A stretch of DNA of 64,000 bases from Solirubrobacter deserti (lineage in GTDB: Bacteria > Actinomycetota > Thermoleophilia > Solirubrobacterales > Solirubrobacteraceae). Both the position numbers and the translations under genes were made by a program. The notes beneath the pieces were generated by a model. It was not told where the DNA came from, ran no database searches, and was given only the letters and a program-made list of their open reading frames with translations. Location: contig NZ_JAPCID010000010.1 of NCBI RefSeq assembly GCF_027587175.1, positions 1 through 64,000 on the forward strand, read 5' to 3'. The stretch's first letter is position 1. The number at the start of each line of letters is the position of its first letter. Shown in pieces: positions 20,412 to 28,722 of the stretch.

Positions 20412-22388
20412 ATGGTCTCCCGATTGGTCGCAACCGGCGTGTTCGGCGCTGCGTTGCTCGCGCCTGAAGTCGCGTCCGCGTGCAGCGTCGTCCCGGAGTC
20501 TGTCGCGATCAGCATCGGCATGTCTCCCGCCTCCCCGCGCGCAGGGTCCGAGGTCGAGCTGACCGGCGGGGCGGGCGCCGACGGCTACGCCTGGGACCTG
20601 GACGGTGACGGCGAGTTCGACGACGCGACCGGCAAGCGGGTGACCGCCACGTTCCCCGCCGGTGAGCGAACGGTGCGCGCCCAGGCGGTCACACCGCTGG
20701 GGCTGCTGACCGACAGCCGCACGTTCACCGTGCACGGCTGGAACGGCACGCCGACGGGCACGGTCAGTGCCACGCCCTACTCGGCTCGCGCCGGGGCGCC
20801 GGTCAAGGTCACCGCCACGGGGAGCGACCCGGACGGGCGCACCGTGCAGACCGCGCTGGACCTGGACGGCGACGGCACGTTCGAGACCACGGGAACGACC
20901 GGCACGGCGATGTTCGCGACCGCCGGCGAGCGCGTGATCCGCGCGCGGTTCACCGACGACGCAGGCGCCACGGCGGTCGCGACGACGACGCTCGACGTGC
21001 ACGCCGGCAACCTCGCTCCCACCGTGGACCTCGATCAGGCCCTGTGCGGTCCCGGAGGGTGGAGTCTCGAGGCGCTCGATCCCGACGGGGAGATCGTCCG
21101 CTACGAGTACGACTTCGACGGTGACGGCACCTACGAGACCGACCGCGGCCGCGACGCGCGGGTGCCGAACGTCGACCTCTCTGGTGTCCGCGTGACCGAT
21201 GACAGCGGCGCCACGGCGACGACGCGCACCTCGAGCCGGTTCCCGCAGGACCGCTCGCGCGTGGTCGAAGTCGGCAAGCCGGTGACGCTGAAGTCCTCGG
21301 GCCGGTACGACGCCCAGTGGGACGCGGACGGCGACGGCGAGTTCGACGACGGAACGGGCGAGCAGATCACCTTCACGTACCTGACCCCGGGCACCTACGA
21401 GGTGCGCGTGCGCCGGAACGGTGCTCCTGCCGAGCCGGTCACAAGCGTCTCCGCGCGGGACGCCGCCGACATCGCCGTGCCGCGGGCGCACTGGATGGCC
21501 GTCTCGCCGGCCCGTCCGTCCGCGGCCACTTTGCTCCAGTTCGCGGGCAGCGGGCCGACGGGCGCCGACTGGGCCGCCGACCTGGACGCCGACGGAGCGT
21601 TCGACGACGCGCCGCCGAACGCCTATTCGGTCTGGCGGCGGTTCGACGGGCCGGCGACCCTCGCGCTGCGCGCCACGGACGCCCGCGGCCGCACGGCCGT
21701 GAGCACGACCCAGGTGCCGTTCGTCCCGGGGAACCTCGGGCCCGACGCGACGATGCAGACCGGCGACGTCGCGAACCCGCTCCAGGCGGCGTACCGGCGC
21801 ACGGCGATCGGTGGCGGTGGCAGCGATGCGGACGCCGGCGACCGATGCTGCCTCGGCACGGCGTGGGATGCCGACGGCGACGGGGAATACGACGACGGCC
21901 CCTCCTTTGGATGGGACGACGCTGGCCACCTGGCCGCGAGCTTCGGCCTGCGCGTCACCGACGACGGGGACGACTCGGTCACGCTGCGCCGGTCGGTCAC
22001 GCCGGTCCCGGTTCCGCGCGTCGAGCCGCCGGTGTTGGACGGGATTCCCGCGCCGTGGCTGCGTGTCTCGGCGCGGCGCCCGCAGCTCAAGACGCTGCTG
22101 CGCCGCGGCGTGACCGTGGACGTCACGTGCACCAAGCCGAAGTGCCGCACGCGCCTGACGCTCACGGTGGACGCGAAGACGGCGCGCAAGCTCAAGCTGC
22201 GCTCCCGGACCGTCGCCAGCCGGACCGTCACCGGCACTCGCCGGGCGACGCTCAAGCTCACGCCGAAGGCGCGCAAGGCGCTCAAGGGCGTGCGCTCGGT
22301 CAAGCTCACGCTGACCGCGAAGGCCAGCGTGCCGGGTCAGGCGGGCAGTACGACGACAACCACGATGACGATCCGCAACCGGCGCTGA
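20412..22388 (+). CDS. secreted multi-PKD protein with Ca-binding-type DxDGDG repeats
   Basis: 658 residues from ATG 20412 (MVSRLVATG), giving a good signal peptide ending VASA just before Cys. The body has at least six copies of a D-x-D-[GA]-D-G-x-[FY]-[DE] motif (near 20595, 20860, 21111, 21330, 21581 and 21868). Each lies in a PKD-like beta domain with a TFPAGERTV or TYLTPGTYEVRV strand. The last 110 residues are a Lys/Arg/Thr-rich beta module. It is probably an extracellular, calcium-stabilised stalk or adhesin; no catalytic domain is seen. GTG 20394 is an alternative start. Confidence 0.85.
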   Translation: MVSRLVATGVFGAALLAPEVASACSVVPESVAISIGMSPASPRAGSEVELTGGAGADGYAWDLDGDGEFDDATGKRVTATFPAGERTVRAQAVTPLGLLTDSRTFTVHGWNGTPTGTVSATPYSARAGAPVKVTATGSDPDGRTVQTALDLDGDGTFETTGTTGTAMFATAGERVIRARFTDDAGATAVATTTLDVHAGNLAPTVDLDQALCGPGGWSLEALDPDGEIVRYEYDFDGDGTYETDRGRDARVPNVDLSGVRVTDDSGATATTRTSSRFPQDRSRVVEVGKPVTLKSSGRYDAQWDADGDGEFDDGTGEQITFTYLTPGTYEVRVRRNGAPAEPVTSVSARDAADIAVPRAHWMAVSPARPSAATLLQFAGSGPTGADWAADLDADGAFDDAPPNAYSVWRRFDGPATLALRATDARGRTAVSTTQVPFVPGNLGPDATMQTGDVANPLQAAYRRTAIGGGGSDADAGDRCCLGTAWDADGDGEYDDGPSFGWDDAGHLAASFGLRVTDDGDDSVTLRRSVTPVPVPRVEPPVLDGIPAPWLRVSARRPQLKTLLRRGVTVDVTCTKPKCRTRLTLTVDAKTARKLKLRSRTVASRTVTGTRRATLKLTPKARKALKGVRSVKLTLTAKASVPGQAGSTTTTTMTIRNRR

Positions 22389-22389
22389 G

Positions 22390-22409
22390 GGCCGGCGTCA
22401 GCGCCGGTC
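22390..22409. terminator. hairpin between convergent genes
   Basis: CCGGCG and CGCCGG arms around a TCAG loop, in the gap between the PKD gene (ends 22388) and the J-domain gene (ends 22398), slightly overlapping the last codons of the latter. No T-tract follows, so terminator function is inferred from position. Confidence 0.35.
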
Positions 22410-22886
22410 CACGCGCGAGATCGCGTCGTCGATCAGGTCGCCGACGCGCTTGACGGCCGGGTGCCGGAGCCCTTGGGCGACCTTGCCGGACACCTCGTCC
22501 CGCAGGTCGCCGAGGATCTTGGCGATGCTGTCGTCGGTCTCCGCCACGCGCGGCTCGGGCTCGCCGTCGCGGACGGCGTCGCGCGCCGCCTGCCGGGCGC
22601 GCTCGCGCGCCGCCTGGGCCTCCCGGAGCTCGCGTTCGAGCTTGACCATCCGCTCCTTGACCGCGTCGGCCGCGTCCGCCGCCCGCTGCTGGGGGCGCGC
22701 CGCGCGGGGGCGTGACCGCACCGCCTCGTAGGCCTCCTGGACCTCCGCGAAGCGCCGTGCGGACTCCTCCGAGCCGCCGTTGCGGTCGGGGTGGTGAAGC
22801 TTGACGAGCCGCCGGTAGGCGTCGTGCAGCTCCTCCGACGAGGCGGTCGAGGGGACACCCAGCACGCGGTAGGGGTCACGAGGCAT
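22398..22886 (-). CDS. J-domain (DnaJ-like) protein
   Basis: 162 residues. The J domain occupies about 4-60 with the HPD motif at 32-34 (HHPDRNGG) needed to stimulate Hsp70 ATPase. The glycine/phenylalanine and zinc-finger regions of true DnaJ are missing. A charged coiled coil (about 75-110) and an acidic-to-basic tail (DSIAKILGDLRDEVSGKVAQGLRHPAVKRVGDLIDDA) replace them. It is probably a specialised co-chaperone that brings DnaK to one client. TAGGTT ends 6 nt before the ATG. Confidence 0.85.
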   Translation of the reverse strand: MPRDPYRVLGVPSTASSEELHDAYRRLVKLHHPDRNGGSEESARRFAEVQEAYEAVRSRPRAARPQQRAADAADAVKERMVKLERELREAQAARERARQAARDAVRDGEPEPRVAETDDSIAKILGDLRDEVSGKVAQGLRHPAVKRVGDLIDDAISRVDRR

Positions 22887-22892
22887 GCGTTC

Positions 22893-22898
22893 AACCTA
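22893..22898 (-). promoter_or_regulatory. -10-like element of the J-domain gene
   Basis: TAGGTT on the minus strand, 6 nt before the ATG at 22886; consistent with leaderless transcription. Confidence 0.45.
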
Positions 22899-22948
22899 AC
22901 GCACCGCTTACACGCAACCTGTGCGCAATACGCACGTTGGAAGTCCCC

Positions 22949-23380
22949 ATGATCAGGTTTTTCACCGCCGCTGTCGTTGCCGTCGCGATCCTCGCCGTCC
23001 CGGCGAGTGCCTCCGCCGCGGCGTTGCCCAAACCGGCGCGTGACTGCACCAAGGACGGGCGGATCGACAGCAAGTACTCCAAGTCCGAGCTGCGCCGGGG
23101 CATCAAGGCGCTGTCGGGCAAGTCGGCCAAGACCAAGGAGTGCAAGAAGCGCCTGAACCGCGTCCTCAAGCGCGGCGGCGACGGCCGTCTGAGCAGCTCC
23201 AGCCGCAGCACGAAGACGATCCTCCGCGACTGCGCCGACAACGGCTGGATCGACCGCCGCTACTCGGTCAGCGCCCTGCGCAAGGCGGTCAAGAACATCC
23301 CGACCGAGCTCGAGGAGTACAGCGACTGCGGCTCGATGCTGCGCTCGGAGATCCGCGCCCGCACCAAGAAGCAGCGCTGA
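22949..23380 (+). CDS. small secreted protein with two tandem repeats
   Basis: 143 residues from ATG 22949 (a TTG at 22937 would add four residues). A signal peptide ends ASA or SAAA (about residue 24). The mature part is two copies of a 45-residue unit with the pattern DC-x2-[DN]G-x-ID-x2-YS-x-S-x-LR and a second Cys about 30 residues later. Each unit has two cysteines, suggesting one disulfide per repeat, and is basic. I do not recognise the family. It is divergent from the J-domain gene. Confidence 0.75.
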   Translation: MIRFFTAAVVAVAILAVPASASAAALPKPARDCTKDGRIDSKYSKSELRRGIKALSGKSAKTKECKKRLNRVLKRGGDGRLSSSSRSTKTILRDCADNGWIDRRYSVSALRKAVKNIPTELEEYSDCGSMLRSEIRARTKKQR

Positions 23381-23386
23381 GGACGT

Positions 23387-25453
23387 TCAGCGGCGGGCGG
23401 CGCCCCAGTCACGGGCGAACTCGTCCGCCGGCAGGGCTTGGGAGAACAGAAACCCCTGAATGCTGGTGGCTCCCAGCTCACGCAGGCGCGCGAGCTGCTG
23501 GTCGGTCTCCACGCCCTCCGCGACCGTCTCGAGCCGCAGCGCCGCGGCCAGCGAGGTGATGGCGGCGACGAACGCGTCGTCGTCGCTGTCCGCGCGGCCG
23601 AGCCCGGTGATGAAGGCGCGGTCGATCTTGAGCGTGTCGACCGGCAGGCGGCGCAGGCGCGCCAGCGAGGACGCGCCGGTGCCGAAGTCGTCGAGCAGCA
23701 GGCGGACGCCCAGCGCGCGCAGCTCGTGCAGCCGGTCGAGCGCGGAGTTCGGGGAGTTCATGAGCATCGACTCCGTCAGCTCGAGGCCGAGCACCGCCGG
23801 GGTGGCGTCGAGCCCGGACTCGGCGAGCGCGGCCGCGACGTCGGCCGCGAGCCCGCTCTGCTCGAGCTGGCGCGCCGAGACGTTGACGGTGACGCCGACG
23901 TCCTCGCCGACGACGCCGGCGGCACGCCACGCCGCGAGCTGGCGGCACGCCGTCCGCAGGACATGGCGCCCGATGTCGACGATCAACCCGCAGTCTTCGG
24001 CGACGGGGACGAACACCCCGGGGGACACGCGGCCGCGGACCGGGTGCTCCCAGCGCACGAGCGCCTCCATCGACTTCAGCGCGCCGTCGTCGGCGTACAC
24101 GATCGGCTGGTAATGGACGACCAGCTCGTCCTTGACGAGCGCCGTCCGCAGCTCCTGCTCGACCCGCGCGCGCTCGCGCGCCCGTTCGCGCATCGTGCTG
24201 TCGAAGCGGATGTGGCGGCCGGCGGCGGAGCGCTTGGCGGCCATCAGCGCCACGTCGGCGTCCCCGAGGACGCGCTCGGCGTCCTGCACCTGCGTGCCGG
24301 CGGCCACGACGCCGATGCTCGCGCGGACGAAGATCTCGCCGTCGGAGGTCACGAGCGGAGCGTCGAAGGTCGCCTGCAGCCGTGCGGCCACCACGTCGCT
24401 CTCCTCCTCGGCGGCGAGGTCGGCGTAGACGACGATGAACTCGTCGCCGCCGGCGCGCGCGACGAGGTCGGTCTCGCGGATGGCACCGGAGAGCCGCGCG
24501 GCGATCAGCTTGAGGACCTCGTTGCCCACGGCGTGCCCGCGCGTGTCGTTGACGAGCTTGAAGTTGTCCAGGCCGACGGCGACCACGGCGAAGGGCTCGC
24601 CGTTGCGCCGCGAGCGCGCGATCAGATGCTCGAGCCGCTCGAGCAGCAGCGTCCAGTTGGGCAGGCCGGTCAGCGGGTCGCGCACCGCCTGGTGCTGCAT
24701 CTGCGCGTACAGGTCGGCCCGGCGCAGCGCCGTCGCGCCGGCCGCGGCGCAGGCGTCGAGGAAGACGCGTTCCTCCGGGCTGAGCGCACGGTCGCCGAGG
24801 AGGGTGAGCGCAAGCGAGCCGATGCGCTGCCCGCTCACCTCCAGCGCCAGCACGCGCTCGACCGTGGGACCGGCCGCGCCCACGAGCTCCTTGCGCTCGT
24901 GGACGGTCGCGCCCTCGAGCACCACGGCGCAGTGCTCGGGCGCGACGGCGTCGAACACGGTGTCGACGAGCGCCTGCGCCACCGCGTCGACGCCGACGGC
25001 GGCCGACAAGGCGGCCGAGAGCTCCTGCAGCCGCTCGACGCGCTCGCGCGCGGCCCGCTCGACGTCGCGGGCGGCCACCAGCTCGCGTTCGTAGCGCCGC
25101 CGGTCGCTCGCATCGAAGAGGCTGGCGCGCACGCTGTCGCCGACCTGCACGGCGCTGAGCAGCACGGGCAGCCGGCTGCCGTCAGGCCGGACGAGATCGA
25201 TCGGCATCTCGCGCAGCTCGCCCGCGAGGTCGAGCCGCGGGCGCCAGTGCGTCTCCGCGTACAGCCGCGAGCCGGCGGTCATCAGCGACTGCAGCCGCAG
25301 GCCCACGAGCGCCTCGGCGCCCATGCCGAGCGAGCGGGCGAACGTCCGGTTGGCACGGGTGATCGTGCCGTCCGCGGTCATCGACAGGTACCCGCACGGA
25401 GCGTCCTCGTAGAGCTCCTCGAGCGAGGGGTCGTCGACCGCGGAGCGGGGCAT
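23387..25453 (-). CDS. PAS-GAF-GGDEF-EAL cyclic-di-GMP turnover protein
   Basis: 688 residues: PAS domain (about 8-115), coiled linker and GAF-like domain (about 130-270), GGDEF (about 275-430) with intact AGGDEF, and EAL (about 440-685) with MEALVRW, NVSARQ, ELTES, DDFGTG, LKIDRAF and AEGVET. Both cyclase and phosphodiesterase sites look intact. No transmembrane segment is seen. The start codon shares one base with the stop of the RsbQ-like hydrolase gene (TGATG), so the two are co-translated; the PAS domain is the likely receiver of the hydrolase signal. Confidence 0.93.
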   Translation of the reverse strand: MPRSAVDDPSLEELYEDAPCGYLSMTADGTITRANRTFARSLGMGAEALVGLRLQSLMTAGSRLYAETHWRPRLDLAGELREMPIDLVRPDGSRLPVLLSAVQVGDSVRASLFDASDRRRYERELVAARDVERAARERVERLQELSAALSAAVGVDAVAQALVDTVFDAVAPEHCAVVLEGATVHERKELVGAAGPTVERVLALEVSGQRIGSLALTLLGDRALSPEERVFLDACAAAGATALRRADLYAQMQHQAVRDPLTGLPNWTLLLERLEHLIARSRRNGEPFAVVAVGLDNFKLVNDTRGHAVGNEVLKLIAARLSGAIRETDLVARAGGDEFIVVYADLAAEEESDVVAARLQATFDAPLVTSDGEIFVRASIGVVAAGTQVQDAERVLGDADVALMAAKRSAAGRHIRFDSTMRERARERARVEQELRTALVKDELVVHYQPIVYADDGALKSMEALVRWEHPVRGRVSPGVFVPVAEDCGLIVDIGRHVLRTACRQLAAWRAAGVVGEDVGVTVNVSARQLEQSGLAADVAAALAESGLDATPAVLGLELTESMLMNSPNSALDRLHELRALGVRLLLDDFGTGASSLARLRRLPVDTLKIDRAFITGLGRADSDDDAFVAAITSLAAALRLETVAEGVETDQQLARLRELGATSIQGFLFSQALPADEFARDWGAARR

Positions 25454-26262
25454 CAGACGGTCGCCGCGGCGGGCGAGAACGCGCGGATGGCGTCGATCGT
25501 CTCGGCGGGCGCGCTGAGATGCGGGCAGTGGCCGGAGGCGTCGAGCAGCACGAAGGTGCTGTCGGGCAGCTGCGCGTGCACGTACTCGCCGACCGGGATC
25601 GACGCGATCACGTCGTCCTGGCACTGCAGCACGAGCGCGGGCGTGGTCGTCCTGGGGAGGTCGGCGCGGTTGTCGGACGTGAACGTGACCCGGGCGAAGT
25701 GGCGCGCGATCGTCTGGTCTGAGCGGCAGAAGGACGCGGTCAGCTCCTCGCCCAGGTCGGGCGCGTCGGGCCGGCCCATGATGGCCGGCGCCATGACGCT
25801 CGACCACCCGAGATAGTCCGTCTCCATGTTCTCCAGCAGCCCGTCGATGTCCTCGCGGGTGAAGCCGCCGACATAGCCCTCGTCGTCGATGTAGCGCGGG
25901 GAGGGGCCGATCAGCACGAGCGAGGCGAACCGCTCCGGGGCCAGGTTCGACGCCAGCACGCCGATCATCGCGCTCACCGAGTGGCCGACGAACACGATGT
26001 CCGTCAGGTCGAGCTCCACGCAGAACTCGACGATGTCGCGCGCGTACGCGGTCAGGCTGGCGTACCGCGCGGGGCTGAACCCGGACGCGTCGGAGCCGCC
26101 GGAGCCGACATGGTCGAACAGCACCACGCGGTGCGTCGCCTCGAAGGCCGGCGCCACGCGCCGCCACATGCCCTGGTCGCAGCCGAAGCCGTGGGCAAAG
26201 ACCATCGGCCGTCCGTCCGGGTTGCCGGTGATGTGGACGTTGTTGCGACGGCTCGCGCTCAT
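25453..26262 (-). CDS. rsbQ: RsbQ-like alpha/beta hydrolase (signal perception)
   Basis: 269 residues, strongly RsbQ/KAI2-like: FAHGFGCDQGMWR oxyanion segment, Ser96 in GHSVSAM, Asp217 in QCQDDVIA and His245 in ASGHCPHLS. Residue numbers nearly match the B. subtilis RsbQ triad. RsbQ acts with a PAS domain (of RsbP) to turn a small hydrophobic signal into an output. Here the downstream, overlapping gene supplies a PAS domain attached to GGDEF-EAL instead of a phosphatase. An 11-bp inverted repeat starts two bases before the ATG. Confidence 0.9.
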   Translation of the reverse strand: MSASRRNNVHITGNPDGRPMVFAHGFGCDQGMWRRVAPAFEATHRVVLFDHVGSGGSDASGFSPARYASLTAYARDIVEFCVELDLTDIVFVGHSVSAMIGVLASNLAPERFASLVLIGPSPRYIDDEGYVGGFTREDIDGLLENMETDYLGWSSVMAPAIMGRPDAPDLGEELTASFCRSDQTIARHFARVTFTSDNRADLPRTTTPALVLQCQDDVIASIPVGEYVHAQLPDSTFVLLDASGHCPHLSAPAETIDAIRAFSPAAATV

Positions 26263-26263
26263 A

Positions 26264-26305
26264 CCGGTGGGTTCGGCGGGCCGATCCGGACCTTGAACCC
26301 ACCGG
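26264..26305. promoter_or_regulatory. long inverted repeat in the rsbQ / VOC divergent region
   Basis: CCGGTGGGTTC (26264-26274) and GAACCCACCGG (26295-26305) are perfect 11-bp arms 20 nt apart. The left arm begins 1 nt from the rsbQ start codon. It could be an operator or, if transcribed, a hairpin just before the rsbQ start that hides or exposes it. Both are inference. Confidence 0.5.
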
Positions 26306-26354
26306 CAGCGGTCTGACCACGGGATTAAGGACAGAAACTGACCGCAACGGTCCG

Positions 26355-26360
26355 TAGAGT
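26355..26360 (+). promoter_or_regulatory. -10-like element of the VOC gene at 26368
   Basis: TAGAGT, 7 nt before the ATG at 26368; consistent with leaderless transcription. Confidence 0.45.
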
Positions 26361-26367
26361 TCCGCTC

Positions 26368-26736
26368 ATGGACTACAAGCTCGAGCTGGTTGCGGTGCCC
26401 GTCTCCGACGTCGACCGGGCGAAGGACTTCTACGTCAAGGTCGGCTTCAACGCCGATCACGACCATCAGGTCAACGAGAACCTGCGCTTCGTGCAGCTCA
26501 CCCCGCCCGGCTCCGCGTGCTCGATCGCGATCGGCACCGGCCTGACCGAGGTCGAACCCGGCTCGCTCAAGGGCCTGCAGCTCGTGGTCGAGGACATCGA
26601 GGCCGCGAAGGCCGACCTCACCGGCAAGGGCATCGAAGTCGGCGACGTCCAGGAGTTCCCGTGGGGCAAGTTCGTCTTCTTCAGCGACCCGGACGGCAAC
26701 GCCTGGTCGGTGCAGGAGATCCCGAACTACGGCTGA
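26368..26736 (+). CDS. glyoxalase/VOC-superfamily protein
   Basis: 122 residues, a single VOC subunit with both half-repeats: VPVSDVDRAKDFYVKVGF and, later, LVVEDIEAAKADLTGKGI then FFSDPDGNAWSVQEI. Close to the common actinobacterial VOC proteins whose substrates are unknown. Metal ligands are not obviously complete (the first position is Glu6/Val rather than His), so it may be a binding protein rather than an enzyme. It is divergent from rsbQ with the inverted repeat between. Confidence 0.85.
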   Translation: MDYKLELVAVPVSDVDRAKDFYVKVGFNADHDHQVNENLRFVQLTPPGSACSIAIGTGLTEVEPGSLKGLQLVVEDIEAAKADLTGKGIEVGDVQEFPWGKFVFFSDPDGNAWSVQEIPNYG

Positions 26737-26793
26737 TCCGGAAGGGGGAAGTCCCCCATATGCGTGGCGGGCGGCGCAGCGGAGGATCGTCCG

Positions 26794-28722
26794 ATGCGCC
26801 GACTGCTCCTCACCGTGGCGATCCTGCTCGCCGCCCCGGCCGCCGCCGCCGACGCGGCGGTCGTCTCCACCGTGTCCAACGGCACGCTCACCGTCGACGG
26901 CGACGCCGCGGCCGACCGGCTGACGCTGCGCGCCACGGCCGACACCATCCAGCTCGACCTCAACTCCGACGGGATCGCCGACGACGCGTTCGAGCGCCCG
27001 GCCGTCACGCGGATCGCGGTCCGCACCGGGGCGGGTGACGACAACGTGCGGATCGCGTTCGCCACGACGGTCCCGACCAGCATCGAGACCGGTGCCGGCA
27101 CGGACGTCGTGACCGGCGGGGCCGGCGCGGAGACCGTCGTCGCCGGCGACGACAACGACTTGGTGCACCCGGGCGGCGGCGACGATGCCCTGTTCCTCGG
27201 CGCGGGGGACGACACGGCCGTTCACGCTGAAGGTGCCGTGACGATCGACGGCCAGAGCGGCACCGACACGCTGCGCGAGCTCGGCACCGACGAGGCCGAG
27301 GAGCTCACCGTGCAGGCGTTCAACGGCCGCGTCCTGCTCAACCGCGACCTCGGCCCCCGCGCGGACACGGCGGGCATGGAGACCGCCGAGATCAACACCG
27401 CGGGCAGCGGCGACTTCGTCGACGTCGGGGACCTGAGCGGCACGAGCGTCACGCGCCTGAACGCCGACCTCGGCCTCGCCGACGGCGCGCGTGACGGCCT
27501 CGACATCGCCGGCACGGGCGGGGCCGACACCGTCACGGTGAGCACGCTCGGCGAGGCCCGGCGCGTGACCGGCCTCGCGGCGGAAATCCGCGTGGAGAAC
27601 GCCGACGACGTCGTCGTTCGGGCCGGCCGCGGCGACGACCGCTTCAGCGGCGCGGTCATCCAGCCGGGTCTGGTGCTCGAGGGCGACGAGGGCTCCGACC
27701 GCGTGACCGTGTCCGGCTCGACGGCCAACGACTCCTTCGACCTTCAACCCGCGGGCGGCCGCGCCCGGCTCAACACGCTCCGGTTCAGCGCCGAGGCGCT
27801 CCACCTGTTCGCCGGGGCGGGCACGGACTCGACCACCGTCGGCGACCTCAGCGGCACCGGGCTCACCCAGGTCCTCACCGAGCTCGGCGCCGCCGACCTC
27901 AAGACGGACACGATCGCCGTGACCGGCACCGCCGCCGCCGACGTCGTCAAGGTCACCAACCTCGGCGGCCTCCACGAGATCGAAGGGCTTCCGGCGCGGA
28001 TCTCGATCCTCAACGCCGAGCCCGGGGACCGCCTGCCGATCTTCGCCGGCAACGGCGACGACACGGTCGACGCGAGCAAGATGGCCAAGGACAAGCTGCA
28101 GCCGTTCCTGGAGGGCGGCAGCGGCAAGGACGTGCTCGTCGGCTCGCCCGGGCAGGACCAGATCATCGGCGGCTCCGGTACCGACGTCGCACTCATGGGC
28201 GAAGGGCTGGACACGTTCACCTGGGGTGCCGGTGACGGCCGCGACATCGTCGAGGGCGGCGCGGGCACCGACTTCCTGATGATGAACGGCACGGGCCTGA
28301 ACGAGGCGTTCCGCGTGGAGCCGATCGGCGGTCGCACGCGCGTGCTGCGCGACGGCGACGACGTCGACATGGGCGACGTCGAGCGCGTGGACATCCTCGC
28401 CGGCGCCGGGACCGACACGGTCCGCGTCGAGGACCTGAGCGGCTCCGACACCAACCACGTCACGCTCGAGCTGGCGCCGTCCCGCGGCACGACGGCCACC
28501 GATCAGGCGCAGGACAGCGTGACCGTCAACGGCACCAACGGCAACGACAGCATCGCCGTCACCGGAGCGAGCCAGCAGGTGGCCGTGATGGGCCTGCACG
28601 CGCGCGTGTTCGTCAACCGGGGCGACAAGGGCGACCTCCTGCACGTCGACACCAAGCTCGGCGCCGACGCGATCAACGTCGCCCCGAGCGCCCGCAACCT
28701 GATGACGGTGACTACGGCCTGA
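26794..28722 (+). CDS. secreted RTX-like calcium-binding repeat protein
   Basis: 642 residues from ATG 26794, preceded by GGAGGA; signal peptide ending ADA (about residue 22). Residues 80-150 contain RTX nonapeptide-like units (TGAGDDNV, GGAGAETVVAGDDNDLV, GGGDDALFLGAGDDTAV) and a second block lies near 425-490. Three copies of an 80-residue module beginning [VTR]V[GE]DLSGT separate them (about 27421-27654, 27838-28080, 28426-28695). It is probably a surface or matrix protein that folds on binding calcium outside the cell; no enzymatic domain is visible. The last 11 nt overlap the convergent ankyrin gene. Confidence 0.85.
   Translation: MRRLLLTVAILLAAPAAAADAAVVSTVSNGTLTVDGDAAADRLTLRATADTIQLDLNSDGIADDAFERPAVTRIAVRTGAGDDNVRIAFATTVPTSIETGAGTDVVTGGAGAETVVAGDDNDLVHPGGGDDALFLGAGDDTAVHAEGAVTIDGQSGTDTLRELGTDEAEELTVQAFNGRVLLNRDLGPRADTAGMETAEINTAGSGDFVDVGDLSGTSVTRLNADLGLADGARDGLDIAGTGGADTVTVSTLGEARRVTGLAAEIRVENADDVVVRAGRGDDRFSGAVIQPGLVLEGDEGSDRVTVSGSTANDSFDLQPAGGRARLNTLRFSAEALHLFAGAGTDSTTVGDLSGTGLTQVLTELGAADLKTDTIAVTGTAAADVVKVTNLGGLHEIEGLPARISILNAEPGDRLPIFAGNGDDTVDASKMAKDKLQPFLEGGSGKDVLVGSPGQDQIIGGSGTDVALMGEGLDTFTWGAGDGRDIVEGGAGTDFLMMNGTGLNEAFRVEPIGGRTRVLRDGDDVDMGDVERVDILAGAGTDTVRVEDLSGSDTNHVTLELAPSRGTTATDQAQDSVTVNGTNGNDSIAVTGASQQVAVMGLHARVFVNRGDKGDLLHVDTKLGADAINVAPSARNLMTVTTA

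Noticed and set aside
25453-28644. A 1063-residue minus-strand frame reading into rsbQ
   Set aside because: The upstream 790 codons are antisense to the RTX-like gene and a VOC gene; the RsbQ domain itself begins at ATG 26262.
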